From: Chara braunii
Taxonomy: Eukaryota; Streptophyta; Charophyceae; Charales; Characeae
Direction of reading: 5' to 3'
DNA length: 64,000 nucleotides
Assembly: GCA_003427395.1 (NCBI GenBank)
Contig: BFEA01000580.1
Span: 673,479-737,478, forward strand
The position numbers were made by a program, and so were the translations under genes. Of the stretch, positions 33,141-44,475 are shown piece by piece (the first letter of the stretch is position 1; each line of letters starts with the position of its first letter). The notes beneath the pieces were generated by a model. It ran no database searches. It had not been told where the DNA came from and saw nothing but the letters and a program-made list of their open reading frames with translations.

Positions 33141-34460
33141 TTAGGAGAGGAGCAATTCGCGTACTTGTCGCGAAACTCGGGGTCGGCTTGGTAGCCGTGG
33201 ATGAAACTGTCCTGCAGGTCGTTGTCGATCTCGAAGGTTGAGTAGACCGCGGTACAATGATCCGGACGCCCTTAAAGAGCATCCACAAAACGGTTCAACT
33301 TCCCGAGAATGTGATCGGGAAAGAAGTCGAACTAGTCGATGAAAGCCATCCATTGAGCGATGGTGCTGTTGACGGTGTCTTGGGTCTTGTAAAAGACCAA
33401 CGGATTGTTGTCCGTTACCCATCGGAATTGGCTTCGACCAAGGAGGAAGTGCCGCCACCGCTTGAGCACGTGGAAGAAGGTGAGGAGCTCCTCCTTGTGT
33501 GCATCGTCAATGGAATGCACGACGGGCACTTTCTTGCTGAAATACTTGACCGGGTGCTAGTCCACGTTATCATGTTACTCGAGGACGGCGCCAATGCCAT
33601 AGCCGGATGCATCCGTAGTGACGCGCGTAGGCAAAAGCGGGTCGTATATGCGCAAGACCTCCGCAGATAATAGCGCGGCTTTGAGAGCCAAAAATGATTC
33701 CCACCCATCCTCCCCGAAGTCAAACGGTCGATCCTCGCATTGAAGCTTGGTCAAGGGGGCAGCGATCTTCGAGTAGCCCTTGATGAAACGCTGGTAGTAG
33801 CCGGCGAGACCAAGGAACGAACGGACATCCGTGACGTTCCGTGGCTCCGGCCACTCTTGGATGGCTTGAATTTTGTCTGATAGCGGACTGATGCCCTCCG
33901 GTGTGACAAAATGGCTCAAGTATTCCAGCTCTTGCCGGACAAATTCGCACTTGTCGCGGTTGACCTTGTTCTTGGCGCTGCGGAGCGTCTCCAACACTCG
34001 TCGAAGATGCCCAAGATGATCCTCCAATGTCCGGCTATAGACGAGAATATCGTCTAAGTAGACCAGCACGAACCGGTCCAACATTGCACGAAACTCGTTG
34101 GTCATAGCCGCTTGAAAGGTCGTCGGGGCGTTGGTGAGGCTAAAAGGCATAACCACCCACTCAAAATGCCCGTACCGCATCCTGAACGCGGATTTGTAGC
34201 GATCGTTCGGCCGGATAGAGATTTGATGATATCCCGACTTCAAATCCAACTTAGAAAAATACTTTGCGCTGCCCAATCGCTCAAGAAGATCGTCGATGTG
34301 AGGAAGAGGCCCCACATTCTTGACGGTTTGCGCGTTGAGCTTGCTGTAGTCGATACACAATCGTAGATCTTTGTTCTTCTTCCGTACGAAGAGAATTGGC
34401 GCTCCGTATGGAGAGCTACTAGGGCGGATCCAACCCATGTCCAACAAATCCGAGTTATGC
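33141..34460 (-). pseudogene. Element 4 reverse transcriptase and RNase H
   Basis: RT blocks in order: LDMGWIRPSSSPYGAPILFV, YFSKLDLKSGYHQI, VVMPFSLTNAPTTFQ and VLVYLDDILVYS with both catalytic Asp. The connection RSFLGLAGYYQRFI and RNase H TTDASGYGIGAVLE follow. Stops after VLE (TAA) and at VD-HPVKYF (TAG, Trp expected) interrupt, then HKEELLTFFHVLKRW and VTDNNPL carry the Glu and last Asp. The reading shifts near 34455, between protease and RT. All RT catalytic residues are intact, unlike element 3. Confidence 0.9.
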
Positions 34461-35640
34461 GCGGAGGACCGTAAGCTCCTCCTCGCTCATGCGATAAATG
34501 CAACCTTTTGGCGGCACGACACCGGCCTCAAGAATGATCTCGTGAGAGATCGGCCGATCCGGCACCACACCGGTAGGTGACTCGAAGATGTCGGCGAACT
34601 TGTCAAGCAACCGCACCACACGAGGGTCCGAAGACAAGTCCGTGGGTGAAGAGTCGGCTACCGCGACGGTCCGTAGGAAACATAGGTCGATTTCGTCGGG
34701 CTGCTCGTAAGCACAAGTGGCCCGGAATGACTTGGCCGTCACCACTTGACACCGAATCGAAGGGTGCGGAAGAGGAATAGTACACGCCACTTCGGCGCCG
34801 AAGGCGTCGCGAACGGTAAGAGTCCGCCGGTGGAAATTGACCGTGTGATCCGCACTTGCAAGCCAAGGCATTCCCAAAATAATGTCGAAGTCCGTATCCA
34901 AAATGTCGAACGTCACCGGTTCGCATATATGAGGTGCGAAATACACCGGTAAGGCCTCGATGTAGCGGTCGATAAGTTGCTGCGTCCTTCCGTCCGCCAA
35001 GTTTATCGCCGTCGGGTTTGCCTTCCTTTGAACTTGTGCACCAAGGCCAGCCCTTTGCGTAAAGGCTTGGCTCATAAACTTGCGAGACGCGCCGCTATCC
35101 AGCAAAGCGTTGCAGGACACTTGTCCAACTTGGATGCGGACATAAAGGAGCGGTGTGTTGTTGTCATCGTACCGCTGATTGCGAAACTCGCGGGCCACCT
35201 TGGTAACATACGCAAGGATGTCCCCCACCGCGACTTCGTCATCCGTCGGCGAAGTTGGTGGTGCATAGAAGGATAAGTACGTGTGGAAATTAGCGCATAG
35301 TGCTGCGCATTGCGGTCTCGACAAGCGGCCCATGGTCGAGAAAGGAAGCCATTCGAAATCCCGGACGTGGGCGGGTCCAATACCTCTATGTTGAACTCGT
35401 GCGCCGAATCCCGTGAAGAACCGCTTGAAGACGATAAGTCGCCGCCGCCGAACGGAGAAGATGCTGCACACACGTCTTGTCCTTGAGCTTGGGTACCCAG
35501 CGTAGGAACGAGCCGGGCAGCATAGTCCTCAAAAGAATAAAGAAGAGGAGGACTATCGACTTCCGCATGTGCCTTGGAACGAAGGGCGGTCACCCGCGAA
35601 GTGACCGGTTCCGAAGACGTCGAGAGTGTCGTCGAGTCAC
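34461..35640 (-). pseudogene. Element 4 protease region
   Basis: The protease active site is intact as LLDSGASRKFMS, with the second hallmark DFDIILGMPWLAS further on. Upstream there are about 100 residues of acidic linker; downstream VVPDRPISHEIILEAG leads to RT. The frame ends in a TAA at 34455-34457, one frameshift away from RT. Confidence 0.88.
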
Positions 35641-37179
35641 TCCCGGCGGTACTCAGTTTCCCGATTTGCCCTTGCCTTTCGACGGACAGGTCACTGTCTC
35701 ATGGAGATCGTTGTTGCACCATAGGCAATAGTGAAATCTCGTTCGTGCTTTGAATGCGTGCTTGGAGAGACCGTATTGGGACCATGGGGCTGGAGCTACT
35801 GCACCGGGCCCGGGGCTAGATGCGGTGTTTGTCTTCGTCTTGCCGCGTCCTCGGCCTTTGCTGGAGCGGCCACCTTCCCGGGCGGCTGCGAGTCTGTCCC
35901 CTTCATTGGCAGACATGGCCTCGCTAGTTTGGTCAAACAGCGTTGCCGCCACGACCACGGCCACTTTCGGTCGATGCTGATCTCTGCTCGGGCCTGCCGC
36001 AGACAAACGCAGGTTCTTAGCCTCCTTGTTAGTGATAATAATCTGCGCGGCCTTGTCAAAGAGTTCCGCCGTTGTTGTCAAGGTGTCCTCGACGTGAGTC
36101 AAGGCATTGCTCAATGTCAAACACGACCTTGAGATAAAATAGTGGCGGATGGCTTTGAAGCCCATTTGGATGTCTGGGACGGATGTCAAGCGTTGGTACT
36201 CGGCAATCCAGTCGACACTCGGCAGCGTGCCTTGTTCGAAGACCATTAGCTTGTCCATTGCCTTGATCTCCGGTGGCTCTACTTGGAACCGTTTATGCCA
36301 CGCCGCCTTCAGATCATCCCAACTGATCTTGGTATGCAAGTCGGCAGCTACCACTCCGTACTTGGATAAGAGATTGTCCAACCATGCTTGGCACGCCCCC
36401 CTCGAGCGGGAGTATAAGTACACGTGGTGCTTGTGTTCTTTGACGTAGTGTAGCTGCAGCGTGAGCTCGAACTTGCGGAACCATGGAATCGGATCTGTCT
36501 TCGCCGAGTCGCAGAAGATCTCCTGCCCGTCGAACTTTGGAGCTGTCTCACGCGATTCCGAACTCGAGTGGTTGGCGGCAGTGCAGATCCGTTGTTCCAA
36601 CTGTTGCGTTGCGGTTTGCTGTAACTGCACGCCGTCCTTGAGGGAGCCGACGTCAGTCTCCAATGCTTCGAGGCGATCGGAGGTGTTGGAAAAGATGGCA
36701 TCGGGGGCGGCGACAGGTCGCTGCTCCAGCTGCCGGAGGCGGCTGTGGAATTGAGTCAGCGCGTCGTCGAGGCTGTGGATGTCCTCCTGCTATGTAATGC
36801 ATTTTGCCAGGAGGTCCGTGAGATGGGAGAGAAGTAGAGCGATCTTGTTTTCACTATCTTCCATCTTGCCATTCTCGGCCTCGGCCCGCCAATCCACTGC
36901 CATTGTGAGCAACACTTGCTCTCCGCCAAATATCTTCTCACGACGTTGAACCCGTTCTTCAGCGGCAGCCTTTGCTGCTGCCTCGTCGTGCTGGTGCTGC
37001 TGTTCAATTGCCAGCAGACGTGCCTTCTCGGCGTTCTCTGCCTTCTTCTTCGCTGCGGTTGCTACGTCATCCGCCCGTTTCTTGGTTTGGGTACTCCAGG
37101 CCAGCATCCGGGCCTGGTAGGCCTCGTCTGTTTCCCTGGACTTATGGTCTATGACGGCTGTTTGTGAATGCAAAAGCAT
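35641..37179 (-). pseudogene. Element 4 gag with coiled coil and CCHC knuckle
   Basis: The first part (37179-36793) is an Ala/Glu/Lys/Gln-rich coiled coil (AEKARLLAIEQQHQHDEAAA) ending in a TAG. After it comes FSNTSDRLEALETDVGSLKD, then the gag core (FDGQEIFCDSAKTDPIPWFR, LDNLLSKYGVVAADLHTKIS, WHKRFQVEP). Near the end a complete CX2CX4HX4C knuckle reads CLWCNNDLHETVTC. The stop at 36793 sits where CAG or similar is expected. Gag would assemble the particle and bind RNA through the knuckle. Confidence 0.85.
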
Positions 37180-37199
37180 AGACCAGGCCGGGGGCCTGC

Positions 37200-37301
37200 T
37201 GACGTGGTACTGCTGTCGGCTGACGTGGCACTGCTGTAGGCTGACGTGGCCTGCTGACGTGTCTTGTTGACGTGGTCTGCTGACGTGGCCTGCTGATGTG
37301 G
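37200..37301. repeat. Regular TGACGTGG array in element 4 leader
   Basis: TGACGT occurs at 37200, 37221, 37242, 37255, 37268 and 37281, and a one-base variant (TGATGTGG) at 37294, giving spacings of 21, 21, 13, 13, 13 and 13. The unit is TGACGTGGCCTGC. TGACGTGG is an ACGT-core sequence of the kind bound by plant bZIP factors; binding here is inference. It lies just before gag in the minus-strand transcript. Confidence 0.7.
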
Positions 37302-38070
37302 CAACTCACCAATGTCGTTGCAGGGGGTACCCGGAGATAAAGAAGGTAAGATCAGAGGTGGCAACAACATAGGTGGGGAGGGGTGGGTGGGATAATGGCC
37401 CAGATAACACGTCCAGATAAGGAGTCACTAATCAAAAAAAAAAAGTTTGAACTCTGCAAAAAAGAAAAAAAAATTGAAAAAAAATTAAAAAATCCCGAGT
37501 TTTGCAAGTTCAGTAGGTCTCCCAACCTCCCTCGAAGTGCGAAAGTATCAATGAGAAAAAATTTCGAACTTCAGTCTGCCAATGACTATGAGATAGTGAA
37601 AATCATTGAACTGCGAAAAGAAAAAAAATCCGAAAAGAAATGACAAGTATTCGGATTTACTCAGATGAGAGTATTCACAGTTTGGAGAATGGTACTGCAA
37701 GAGGGATTTCCCGTACCGTTTCCAGAAAAACGTATTTCGGAAAAAATATTCCGAGTTTCCAAATAACGGGAAATGCAACAGGAAATCGAAATTATCAAGA
37801 AGAAGATATTCCGGATTTCAAACAACGAAATTTCGGATTTTCAGTAAAAAACGAAATGGAAATTTCAGATGTTGTGCTATTGCGATTTTCCACAACAGAA
37901 ATAGCGAGAAAACGAAATCCAAGAAAAGAAAAAAATTTTGATTTTCGGCAGTGAGGTCAAAATCGTGATTTTGGGGGCCAACTAGTGTGCTCTAATCAAT
38001 CAATCAAGACTAATCAGCTACCTAGTCCCCGCACACGTGTTAGATCAGGTTGTCCTGATTCACGTGCGGT
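37302..38070 (-). other. Untranslated leader of element 4
   Basis: An A-rich leader between the TGACGT array and the primer site. It contains many TTTCGGA and ATTCCG words (37650-37930) but no supported reading frame. Confidence 0.6.
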
Positions 38071-38082
38071 GCTCTGATACCA
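38071..38082 (-). promoter_or_regulatory. Primer-binding site of element 4, perfect initiator-Met match
   Basis: The minus strand reads TGGTATCAGAGC exactly, two bases from the LTR end at 38085. This fixes the minus orientation and identifies the 38085-39619 repeat as the 5' LTR. Confidence 0.92.
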
Positions 38083-38084
38083 AC

Positions 38085-39618
38085 TGTTACATGCCCAGTT
38101 GGGCGATGTACATATAAACCGAGCGTCCGCAATGTGATAAAAAGAACTAAATGGACAATGCAGTGCAAGTGGAATCTCAACAAGCAATGTGCATTCCGAT
38201 ACATACAAAATGGTGCTTTATAGCGCAGGGACGACTTTAGATACAAGTACCGACCTGACCGGGACTGACCTCTTTCACGTAGAACAAGATAGCAAAGAAG
38301 AATGCTAGAATACTAAGGACTAGCCCAATCAATGTTTCAACGCTGACCAAACATACATCATGCTCATCACAAAGTGTGAAGGGGCCTGGCGCTATACACA
38401 GGAAAGAGGCGCCAGGTCCAAACATACACAGACAAAGAGGAAGGGATCAGACGAAGAAGAGGAAGGGGGGAGATGGGAAAGTCGTCAACACCGAGTCTCG
38501 TTACACATCCCAAATAATCCCTCTTCAAAATGTCTGAAGTCCCATGTCGAGTCTGGATCCGATGTCACCAAGTTCTCTCTCTCTCTCTCTCTCACGTAGT
38601 CTGCTGATGCAGTGAAGTCAGATAGCGAGAGGGTGAGAAGGAGATGGTGGACTGAGAAGAGGAAGAAGAAAAACTTGGTCTCTCTCATGAGCCAGGTACT
38701 AGTCAGATAGNNNNNNNNNNNNNNNNNNNNNNNNNNNNNNNNNNNNNNNNNNNNNNNNNNNNNNNNNNNNNNNNNNNNNNNNNNNNNNNNNNNNNNNNNN
38801 NNNNNNNNNNNNNNNNNNNNGAACTCTGTCTCTCTCATGAGCCAGGTACTAGTCAGATAGCGAGAGGGTGAGAAGGAGATGGTGGACTGAGAAGAGGAAG
38901 AAGAAGAACTCTGTCGCTCTCATGAGCCAGGTACTAACCTGTGAAGTTGTCGCTGTGCTGCAGGTACCTCGAAGACGAAGCTGGAGCAACGATGCTGCAG
39001 GTAAGTACCCCTGGCCTCCGCCCAATCTCTCTCTCTCTCTAGTACTACTCTAGCTATGGCGCCCAGCGGTGAAGACTACACCGAATGCTACTAGCGCCCA
39101 GCGCTGAAGACTACTGCTAACACTACCACTACTCCTGCAGCGCTCCTCCAGAGTGCTGTTGCCGAAGCCTGAAGACTACTGACTGCCTCCTGCCTCCCCG
39201 TGAAGTGCATGGGAAGTCCCTATGTACTACCTCGACCTGCCTCCTGACTGCCTTCGACTGGCTGCAGTTGCAGGGCGGGCAGTCCAAGAGGTTGCTCTTG
39301 CCAATGCGGAACTTAGCCAGGGCCTGGCGCTGCAGCTGTCGTGGGAACAGGCCAAAAATAGCCTGTTCCTAAAACCCTGGTTTGGTGCCTGAGTTTCAGG
39401 TCAGGTCGGTCTGATGACAGACCGAAAATGGCCCTTCATTTCAGGCTAAAAAGGCTGCTACCATTTTTAGTCTGAAACGACACAGGGTCTGTAGGCCCCT
39501 GTTTTTCAGGCTTTCGGGCTGAACAGACACGGGGCTTGTAGGCCCTGGTTTTCAGGCTTTCAGCCTGAGGGACGCAGGGCCTGGAAAATGGCCCTCGTGT
39601 GTCGGCGCAGCATGTAAC

Positions 39619-39619
<1 letters not shown>
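38085..39619 (-). mobile_element. 5' LTR of element 4 with internal expansion and assembly gap
   Basis: It is alignable with the 3' LTR over its length. It is longer because the segment GATAGCGAGAGGGTGAGAAGG...ATGAGCCAGGTACTAG, single in the other LTR (about 30766-30848), is present at least three times (38621-38940). The gap of 110 N at 38711-38820 falls in this expanded part. Confidence 0.9.
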
Positions 39620-39620
<1 letters not shown>

Positions 39621-39669
<49 letters not shown>

Positions 39670-39700
39670 GTGCTGTTTTGGAAGCTGCCTCGGTCACGTC

Positions 39701-39752
<52 letters not shown>
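39621..39752. repeat. Two (CT)n microsatellites
   Basis: CT runs at about 39621-39666 and 39708-39750, separated by 41 bases. The first begins immediately after the LTR end of element 4. From 39753 to 40300 the sequence is GC-rich with two copies of CCGTTTGCCTCACCTCCG (about 39806 and 39938) but no gene I recognise. Confidence 0.95.
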
Positions 39753-39753
<1 letters not shown>

Positions 39754-40304
39754 GGCTCGCCGCGCGTGGCCCTTCCGCTGTTTCTCGTCGGGAACCCCCG
39801 CATGTGCCGTTTGCCTCACCTCCGGGACCGCCCCTGTTTCGCGTCAGCCAACATCGACGTGCGCGGCCCTTCCCTTGTTTCGCGTCGGCACCGACGCGTG
39901 CGGACTACATTTCAGGCCTCACCCCCGAGTGTGCCGTTTGCCTCACCTCCGCGAGTAGCGTTCACCTGCGCGCGGGGCTCCCCTCCGGTTCCGTCCCTCT
40001 GCCTGTTGCCGGGTCCGCGTCCTGCCGTTTTTGGGAACGCGTTCCGTCCCTCGACTGCTGGCGGGTACCAATCGCGCCAGCCCTTACCTCCGCCTCTTAG
40101 CTGGTTTCCACTGGGCCCGTGACTGCGTGTGTCGTTGGGACCTTTGCATCTTTTAGGTGTATAGAGAAAAGATTAGCAGTGGTTAGAGGATTATTGATCA
40201 GCAATACAATTGTCATCCTATTTCTAGACACGACCTCTATTTTGACTAAGGCAAACAGAACACTAAGACCTCTGGGCCTACACAAAGACAGCAGAAAAAG
40301 ACAA

Positions 40305-40465
40305 AGAAATGGCCTGGTGGTCTAAGGCTTCCCAGAAGATTGACCCCAGCAAGTGACAAGTATAGGTGTCAATCCCTACAGACCTCAAGACGTCGAAAAA
40401 CTAAAAAACTATACTACTTAGAAGGAAGTCCTGACAAGGAACAGGTCAGGGGATCAAGCCCAGTG
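40305..40465 (+). mobile_element. tRNA-derived SINE-like unit
   Basis: GGCCTGGTGGTCTAAGGCTTCC (about 40310-40331) resembles the A-box side of a class II (Leu/Ser-type) tRNA, and GGTGTCAATCCC (about 40365-40376) resembles a B box. A second B-box-like word, GGATCAAGCCC, is at 40451-40461. There is no poly(A); the unit runs into the palindrome at 40466. The tRNA cloverleaf is not preserved, so this is not a tRNA gene. Confidence 0.45.
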
Positions 40466-40564
40466 GCACCCAAAATATTACAAAACTAATCTGCTTAGTT
40501 ATACAGCCCACCGGGCTAAAGGGCTGTATAACTAAGCAGATTAGTTTTGTAATATTTTGGGTGC
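40466..40564. repeat. Perfect 44-bp inverted repeat with 11-base spacer
   Basis: The left arm 40466-40509 (starting GCACCCAAAATATTAC, ending TTATACAGCCC) is the exact reverse complement of the right arm 40521-40564. The spacer is ACCGGGCTAAA. A 19-base piece of the left arm and spacer, AGTTATACAGCCCACCGGG, occurs again at about 51692-51710. It would extrude as a long hairpin. Confidence 0.97.
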
Positions 40565-41468
40565 GGAATGACTGTGTTTTTTGGCGCGAGCGCCGGTCAG
40601 TAAGCGCTCCCGCCCGCGCCGATTTTCGAAGTCGTGCAAGCGCGAAATTTCGCACGCGTTTGGTACACGCCAGCGCTGTAGAGGAAGTCGCCCCCCGCCG
40701 CGCCCTTCGGGCGTGGCCATGTGGGTTGAAGGGGATGAAGCGTGCATACACCATCGCCGGCGTTTTGGAAGACCAGGAGTTACAGCCGCCAACATTGCTG
40801 ATCGTATGTCGTCGCTGAAAAGTTTCTGGTAAAGGAAACTCAGCCGCTATGCTGCTCCTAATGGCGCGACCATACCATCCTCGACCAAGGAGTGGACCAC
40901 GCTAAGTGAGAAGTCATAGACCCCCCACTAACGCCCTCTTCTCTTCACTACTTCACCCCTCCACTACTCCTCCACGACCTCTCCCCCACATCGAAATCCC
41001 GTGGGCTGTTTCTCCTAATGAGCTGCCATCCCACTCCCAGCTGCTTCCTCCCTTCCTAGCAGTAACGTAACCCCCGCGTCCTCCCTACAAACTTCCCTTC
41101 ATCTGATCAATTCCTTCGCCCGAACTTTGGGTTCCCTCTCACCTGTTTCACTTCTTCTCCCCCAACCGCCCGAGGGACGTACATCGGTCTTCCTTCTATC
41201 CCAGTCGATCGGCGACCCCATCCCCCGCACGACTGGGTTCCAGCATCTCTCTTCGACCTTTCCCCCCATATAACCTCACGATTTCTGATCTTGCTCTCAA
41301 CCTTCGACCTACCACATCCCTCTGCCTATCCGTCTTGCTGGTACTCCGCTTCAGCAAGGCCCCCCCCCCCCCACATTATTCCCTTCCTTTCTCTCGCCCA
41401 CCCTCTCCTTCTCGTCCATCCCTTCGCCGCCTCCATCATCCTTCTTCGTCTCCCTCTTAACCCACCTC
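40565..41468. other. GC-rich then CT-rich spacer, no supported gene
   Basis: 40565-40840 is GC-rich with many CpG and stays open in more than one plus frame (for example RRRFGRPGVTAANIADRMSS), but no family is recognised. From 40900 to 41468 the sequence is C/T-rich and unremarkable. Confidence 0.5.
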
Positions 41469-42540
41469 GGTTCCATCTCACCCCAGATTCGATCCCCACC
41501 CGATCCCTCCCAGATTCCAACCCGATCTCATTGCGAACCCTAGACTGATACCATCCCCACCCCAATCCCGACTTGATTTCACCCCGATCCCGAATCGCTC
41601 CCACTTCGACTCCACCCTGACCCCACCCCGATCCCAACCCGGTCCTACCCGGATCCCATCTCCATCCTATCTCGATCCCATCCTGGTTCCATCTCGACCC
41701 TACCTCGATCCCACCCCGGTTCCACCCTAACCCAGATTCGAAACCTACCCGATCCCTCCCTGACTCCAACCAGATCTAGCTTCGAACCCCATACCGGTAC
41801 CATCCCCACCCCAACCCGAAGTTGATCTCACCGTGACCCCGATTCGCTCCCACCTCGACCCCACCTCGATCCCATCCCGACCCCACCCCGATCCCAACAC
41901 GATCTCACCCTGACCCCATATCGATCCTACCTTGACCCCAACCCGGTTCCATCCCGATCCTACCTCAATCCCACACCGCTTCCATCCCAATCCAATCTCG
42001 AATCCTACCCGATCCCTCCCAGATTCCAACCCGATCTCGTATCGAACCCCACACTGATACCATTCCCACCCCAATCCCGATTCGATCTCACCCCGATCCT
42101 GATTCGCTCCCACTTCGACTCCACCCCGACCCCACACCGATGCCAACCCGGTCCTACCCTGATCCCATCTCAATTTTACCTCGATCCCAACCCGGTTCCA
42201 TCTCGACCCTACCTCGATCCCACACCAGTTCCATCCTAACCCAGAGTCGAACCCTACCTGATCCCTCCCAGACTCCAACCAGATCTCGCGTCGAACTCCG
42301 TACCAGTACCAACCCCACCCCAACCCCGATTCGATCTCATCCTGACCCTGATTCACTCCCACCTCAAACCCAACTCGATCCCATCCCGACCCCACCCCGA
42401 CCCGAACACGATCCCTCCCTGATCCCATCTCGATCCTACCTCGATCCCAACTCGGATCCATCCCCATCCTACCTCGATTCCACCCCGGGTCCATCCCAAT
42501 CCAAGTTCGAATCCTTCCCGATCCCTCCCAGACTCCAACC
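41469..42540. repeat. Dimeric (ABAB) satellite, 509-bp period
   Basis: The word GATCCCTCCC(A/T)GA(T/C)TCCAACC marks unit starts at 41509, 41758, 42018, 42267 and 42527. The unit lengths are 249, 260, 249 and 260. Units starting 41509 and 42018 share GATTCCAACCCGATCTC, while those starting 41758 and 42267 share GACTCCAACCAGATCT, so two unit types alternate. Within each unit a shorter motif near CCCGATCCCACC recurs. Long open frames on the minus strand here are a product of composition. Confidence 0.88.
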
Positions 42541-42726
42541 CCTAGCGACTTGCACCCCTTAGCATCCTCCCCTCTAGCATCCTCCTAAAGCCTTTCCGAA
42601 GGGTACCCAACAGAGACAACGTCCAGAAGCAACAGGAGACAAAACAGAGGTACATTTGTCACTACACCAAGGCAGGCCCCAGCATCCACATAGGATAAGC
42701 TCTAATTCACGAGAAAGAAGAGCGCA

Positions 42727-44458
42727 ATGGAGGGGATGGGGATTGAGACACAAAACTGGCTGGCAGATCAAACAAAGGTGGAAATGGTGAAAACTGTGAA
42801 ACTGGTCGAAGTAGAAGAAAACAGGAAAGAGGAGGTCGTGGTATACGAATATCCAAAAGAACACATTTCGAAACTAGACGAATTCCATGAGAAGCACGCA
42901 GTCCTCTTTACCTTCTCCAGGAAGAGGCAAGAGCTATATCGCCCAGCAAAACTCAAATGGTTGTGGGAGAAATTGAAGAGCCTGTAAACCTGTACAAGGA
43001 AATGAGCCAAAGGTCTCCTTTCATCCACGAACTAGGAATGTGATCATGGTCATTTGTAAGGACTCAACTTTTGCAGATTTCTTGAGGAACAAAACATTCA
43101 CCTGCAATTCCTCAATTGTCACAGCCCATCCATGGAAACCGGATACGCCCTTCCAGATGACGCCCTCACGCTACAGGCAGTCTCTGATGAAAAAATACTT
43201 CTGGGTGCAATTTGACAATGTACTCGAAGGTCTGCACGGAGGAATTAAACAGAGACTACAAATGGAATACGGTCAGTACAAAGTGATTGATTGCATCGTG
43301 GCAACACCAGATTTCCTAGTCCCGCAGCACAACACGATGACAATGTACTTGGACCTGGGCAATGGTCTCCCACCACAACTACCAGACCACTGGTTTTTCG
43401 AAGTGAGAGACAGAACAGTCGAAGTGACAATCTCGTCCAAGAGCAACCCGCTGTGCTTCAAGTGCAGGCAAAGAGGTCATCTGGGTACGGACCCAAGTTG
43501 TCCAAGGAACATCGAGACAGCCAAGCCCATAATATTGAAGCAAACAAGCCTGGCTGAGGTGGAAGGGGAGTCGGGCTTCTGGTACATCAGGAACACTCAG
43601 TATATAGGATGGGTCTTCAATGACAACCTACCAAACCCGGACTGGGTCTGGATCATGGAGGGAGAACCAACCCCCAGACCTGACATCTACCCCCCATCAG
43701 ATAGCAGATGGCACACACTAAAAATAGAGAAGAAATCGGCCAAAGTCTTCACCAAGGACCCAACACTCAACCTGGAAAGAATCCAAGAAGAAAGATGCCT
43801 CAAAGATCTGATCATGGATGTCAATGAAACGGGGGAGATCGCAGAAAGGGAATGGATGGAAAGGGAGAAGAAAAAAGCAGAGGGTGAAATGGAGACAGAC
43901 GGGAGGGAACACAAAACTCTGGAAATATACACCAGGAGAGGCACACGCATAGCTCTATTGCAGCAACAAGAAGAAGCTACAGGGATGGAGGTGGAAAGCC
44001 TAACAGCGCAGCAAGGAGACAGTGGTAAGATTCAACAAGCAGCAGATGCCGAAGGCGAAGTAACAGTGGGAGAGAAAAGAAAGAATCCGGAAGAAAGGAA
44101 GGTGACAGCAACAAAGAGGATGCAAATGGAAAAAGCAGAAGAGGACAGAGATCAAAGCAGCGAGGAAGAATATGAACCATGGGCAGATCATTCTTTGGAA
44201 GAGATAAAGCTTTATATTCAAAAAGCAAAGAGAGAGAGGGACGCAAGGTTTGAACTCCAAATGGCCTATTTCAGGGAGGAAGGGAAGCTCAGACAAAGGA
44301 TGAAGACAAGAGACCTCACTCACACCTTCCCTCTTTCAATGGACCCCTATGCACCATTAGAGAACGAAAAAGAAGTCACAGCCTTCTACGCGGACTGTAC
44401 TGCAAAACCAAGAAAGATTAGACTTCAAAAGAAAAAGAGACAGATCCAAAGAAGGTAA
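42727..44458 (+). pseudogene. LINE ORF1 (nucleic-acid-binding, CCHC)
   Basis: It starts MEGMGIETQNWLADQTKVEM at 42727; frameshifts near 42950 and 43035 separate this from the main frame (43040-44458). That frame has KDSTFADFLRN, WVQFDNVLEGLHGGIKQRL, and a knuckle CFKCRQRGHLGTDPSC, with six rather than four residues before the last Cys. The second half is highly charged (Glu/Lys/Arg) and ends RKIRLQKKKRQIQRR. ORF1 proteins coat LINE RNA and act as chaperones. Confidence 0.82.
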
Positions 44459-44475
44459 GCAACTGGAGGAAGGAC

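Larger units (their letters stand above)
30236..39619 (-). mobile_element. Element 4: complete minus-strand Ty3/gypsy retrotransposon
   Basis: Two long direct repeats, 30236-31525 and 38085-39619, both begin TGTTACATG and end CATGTAACA. A perfect primer site lies beside the 38085 end, so the coding direction is minus. Internal order is gag, protease, RT, RNase H, integrase and chromo-like tail. Flanks on both sides are CT microsatellite, consistent with a CTCTC-type target duplication that cannot be told apart from the repeat itself. Total length is 9,384 bp including a 110-base gap. Confidence 0.93.

Noticed and set aside
40581-40832. Possible small GC-rich gene
   Set aside because: Three overlapping frames are open, no family is recognised, and it abuts a palindrome; composition explains the open frames.
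41745-42494. Open minus-strand frame of 249 codons, Gly/Arg/Trp/Asp-rich and periodic
   Set aside because: It is a translation of the dimeric satellite; absence of stops follows from the repeat composition, and several frames are open at once.
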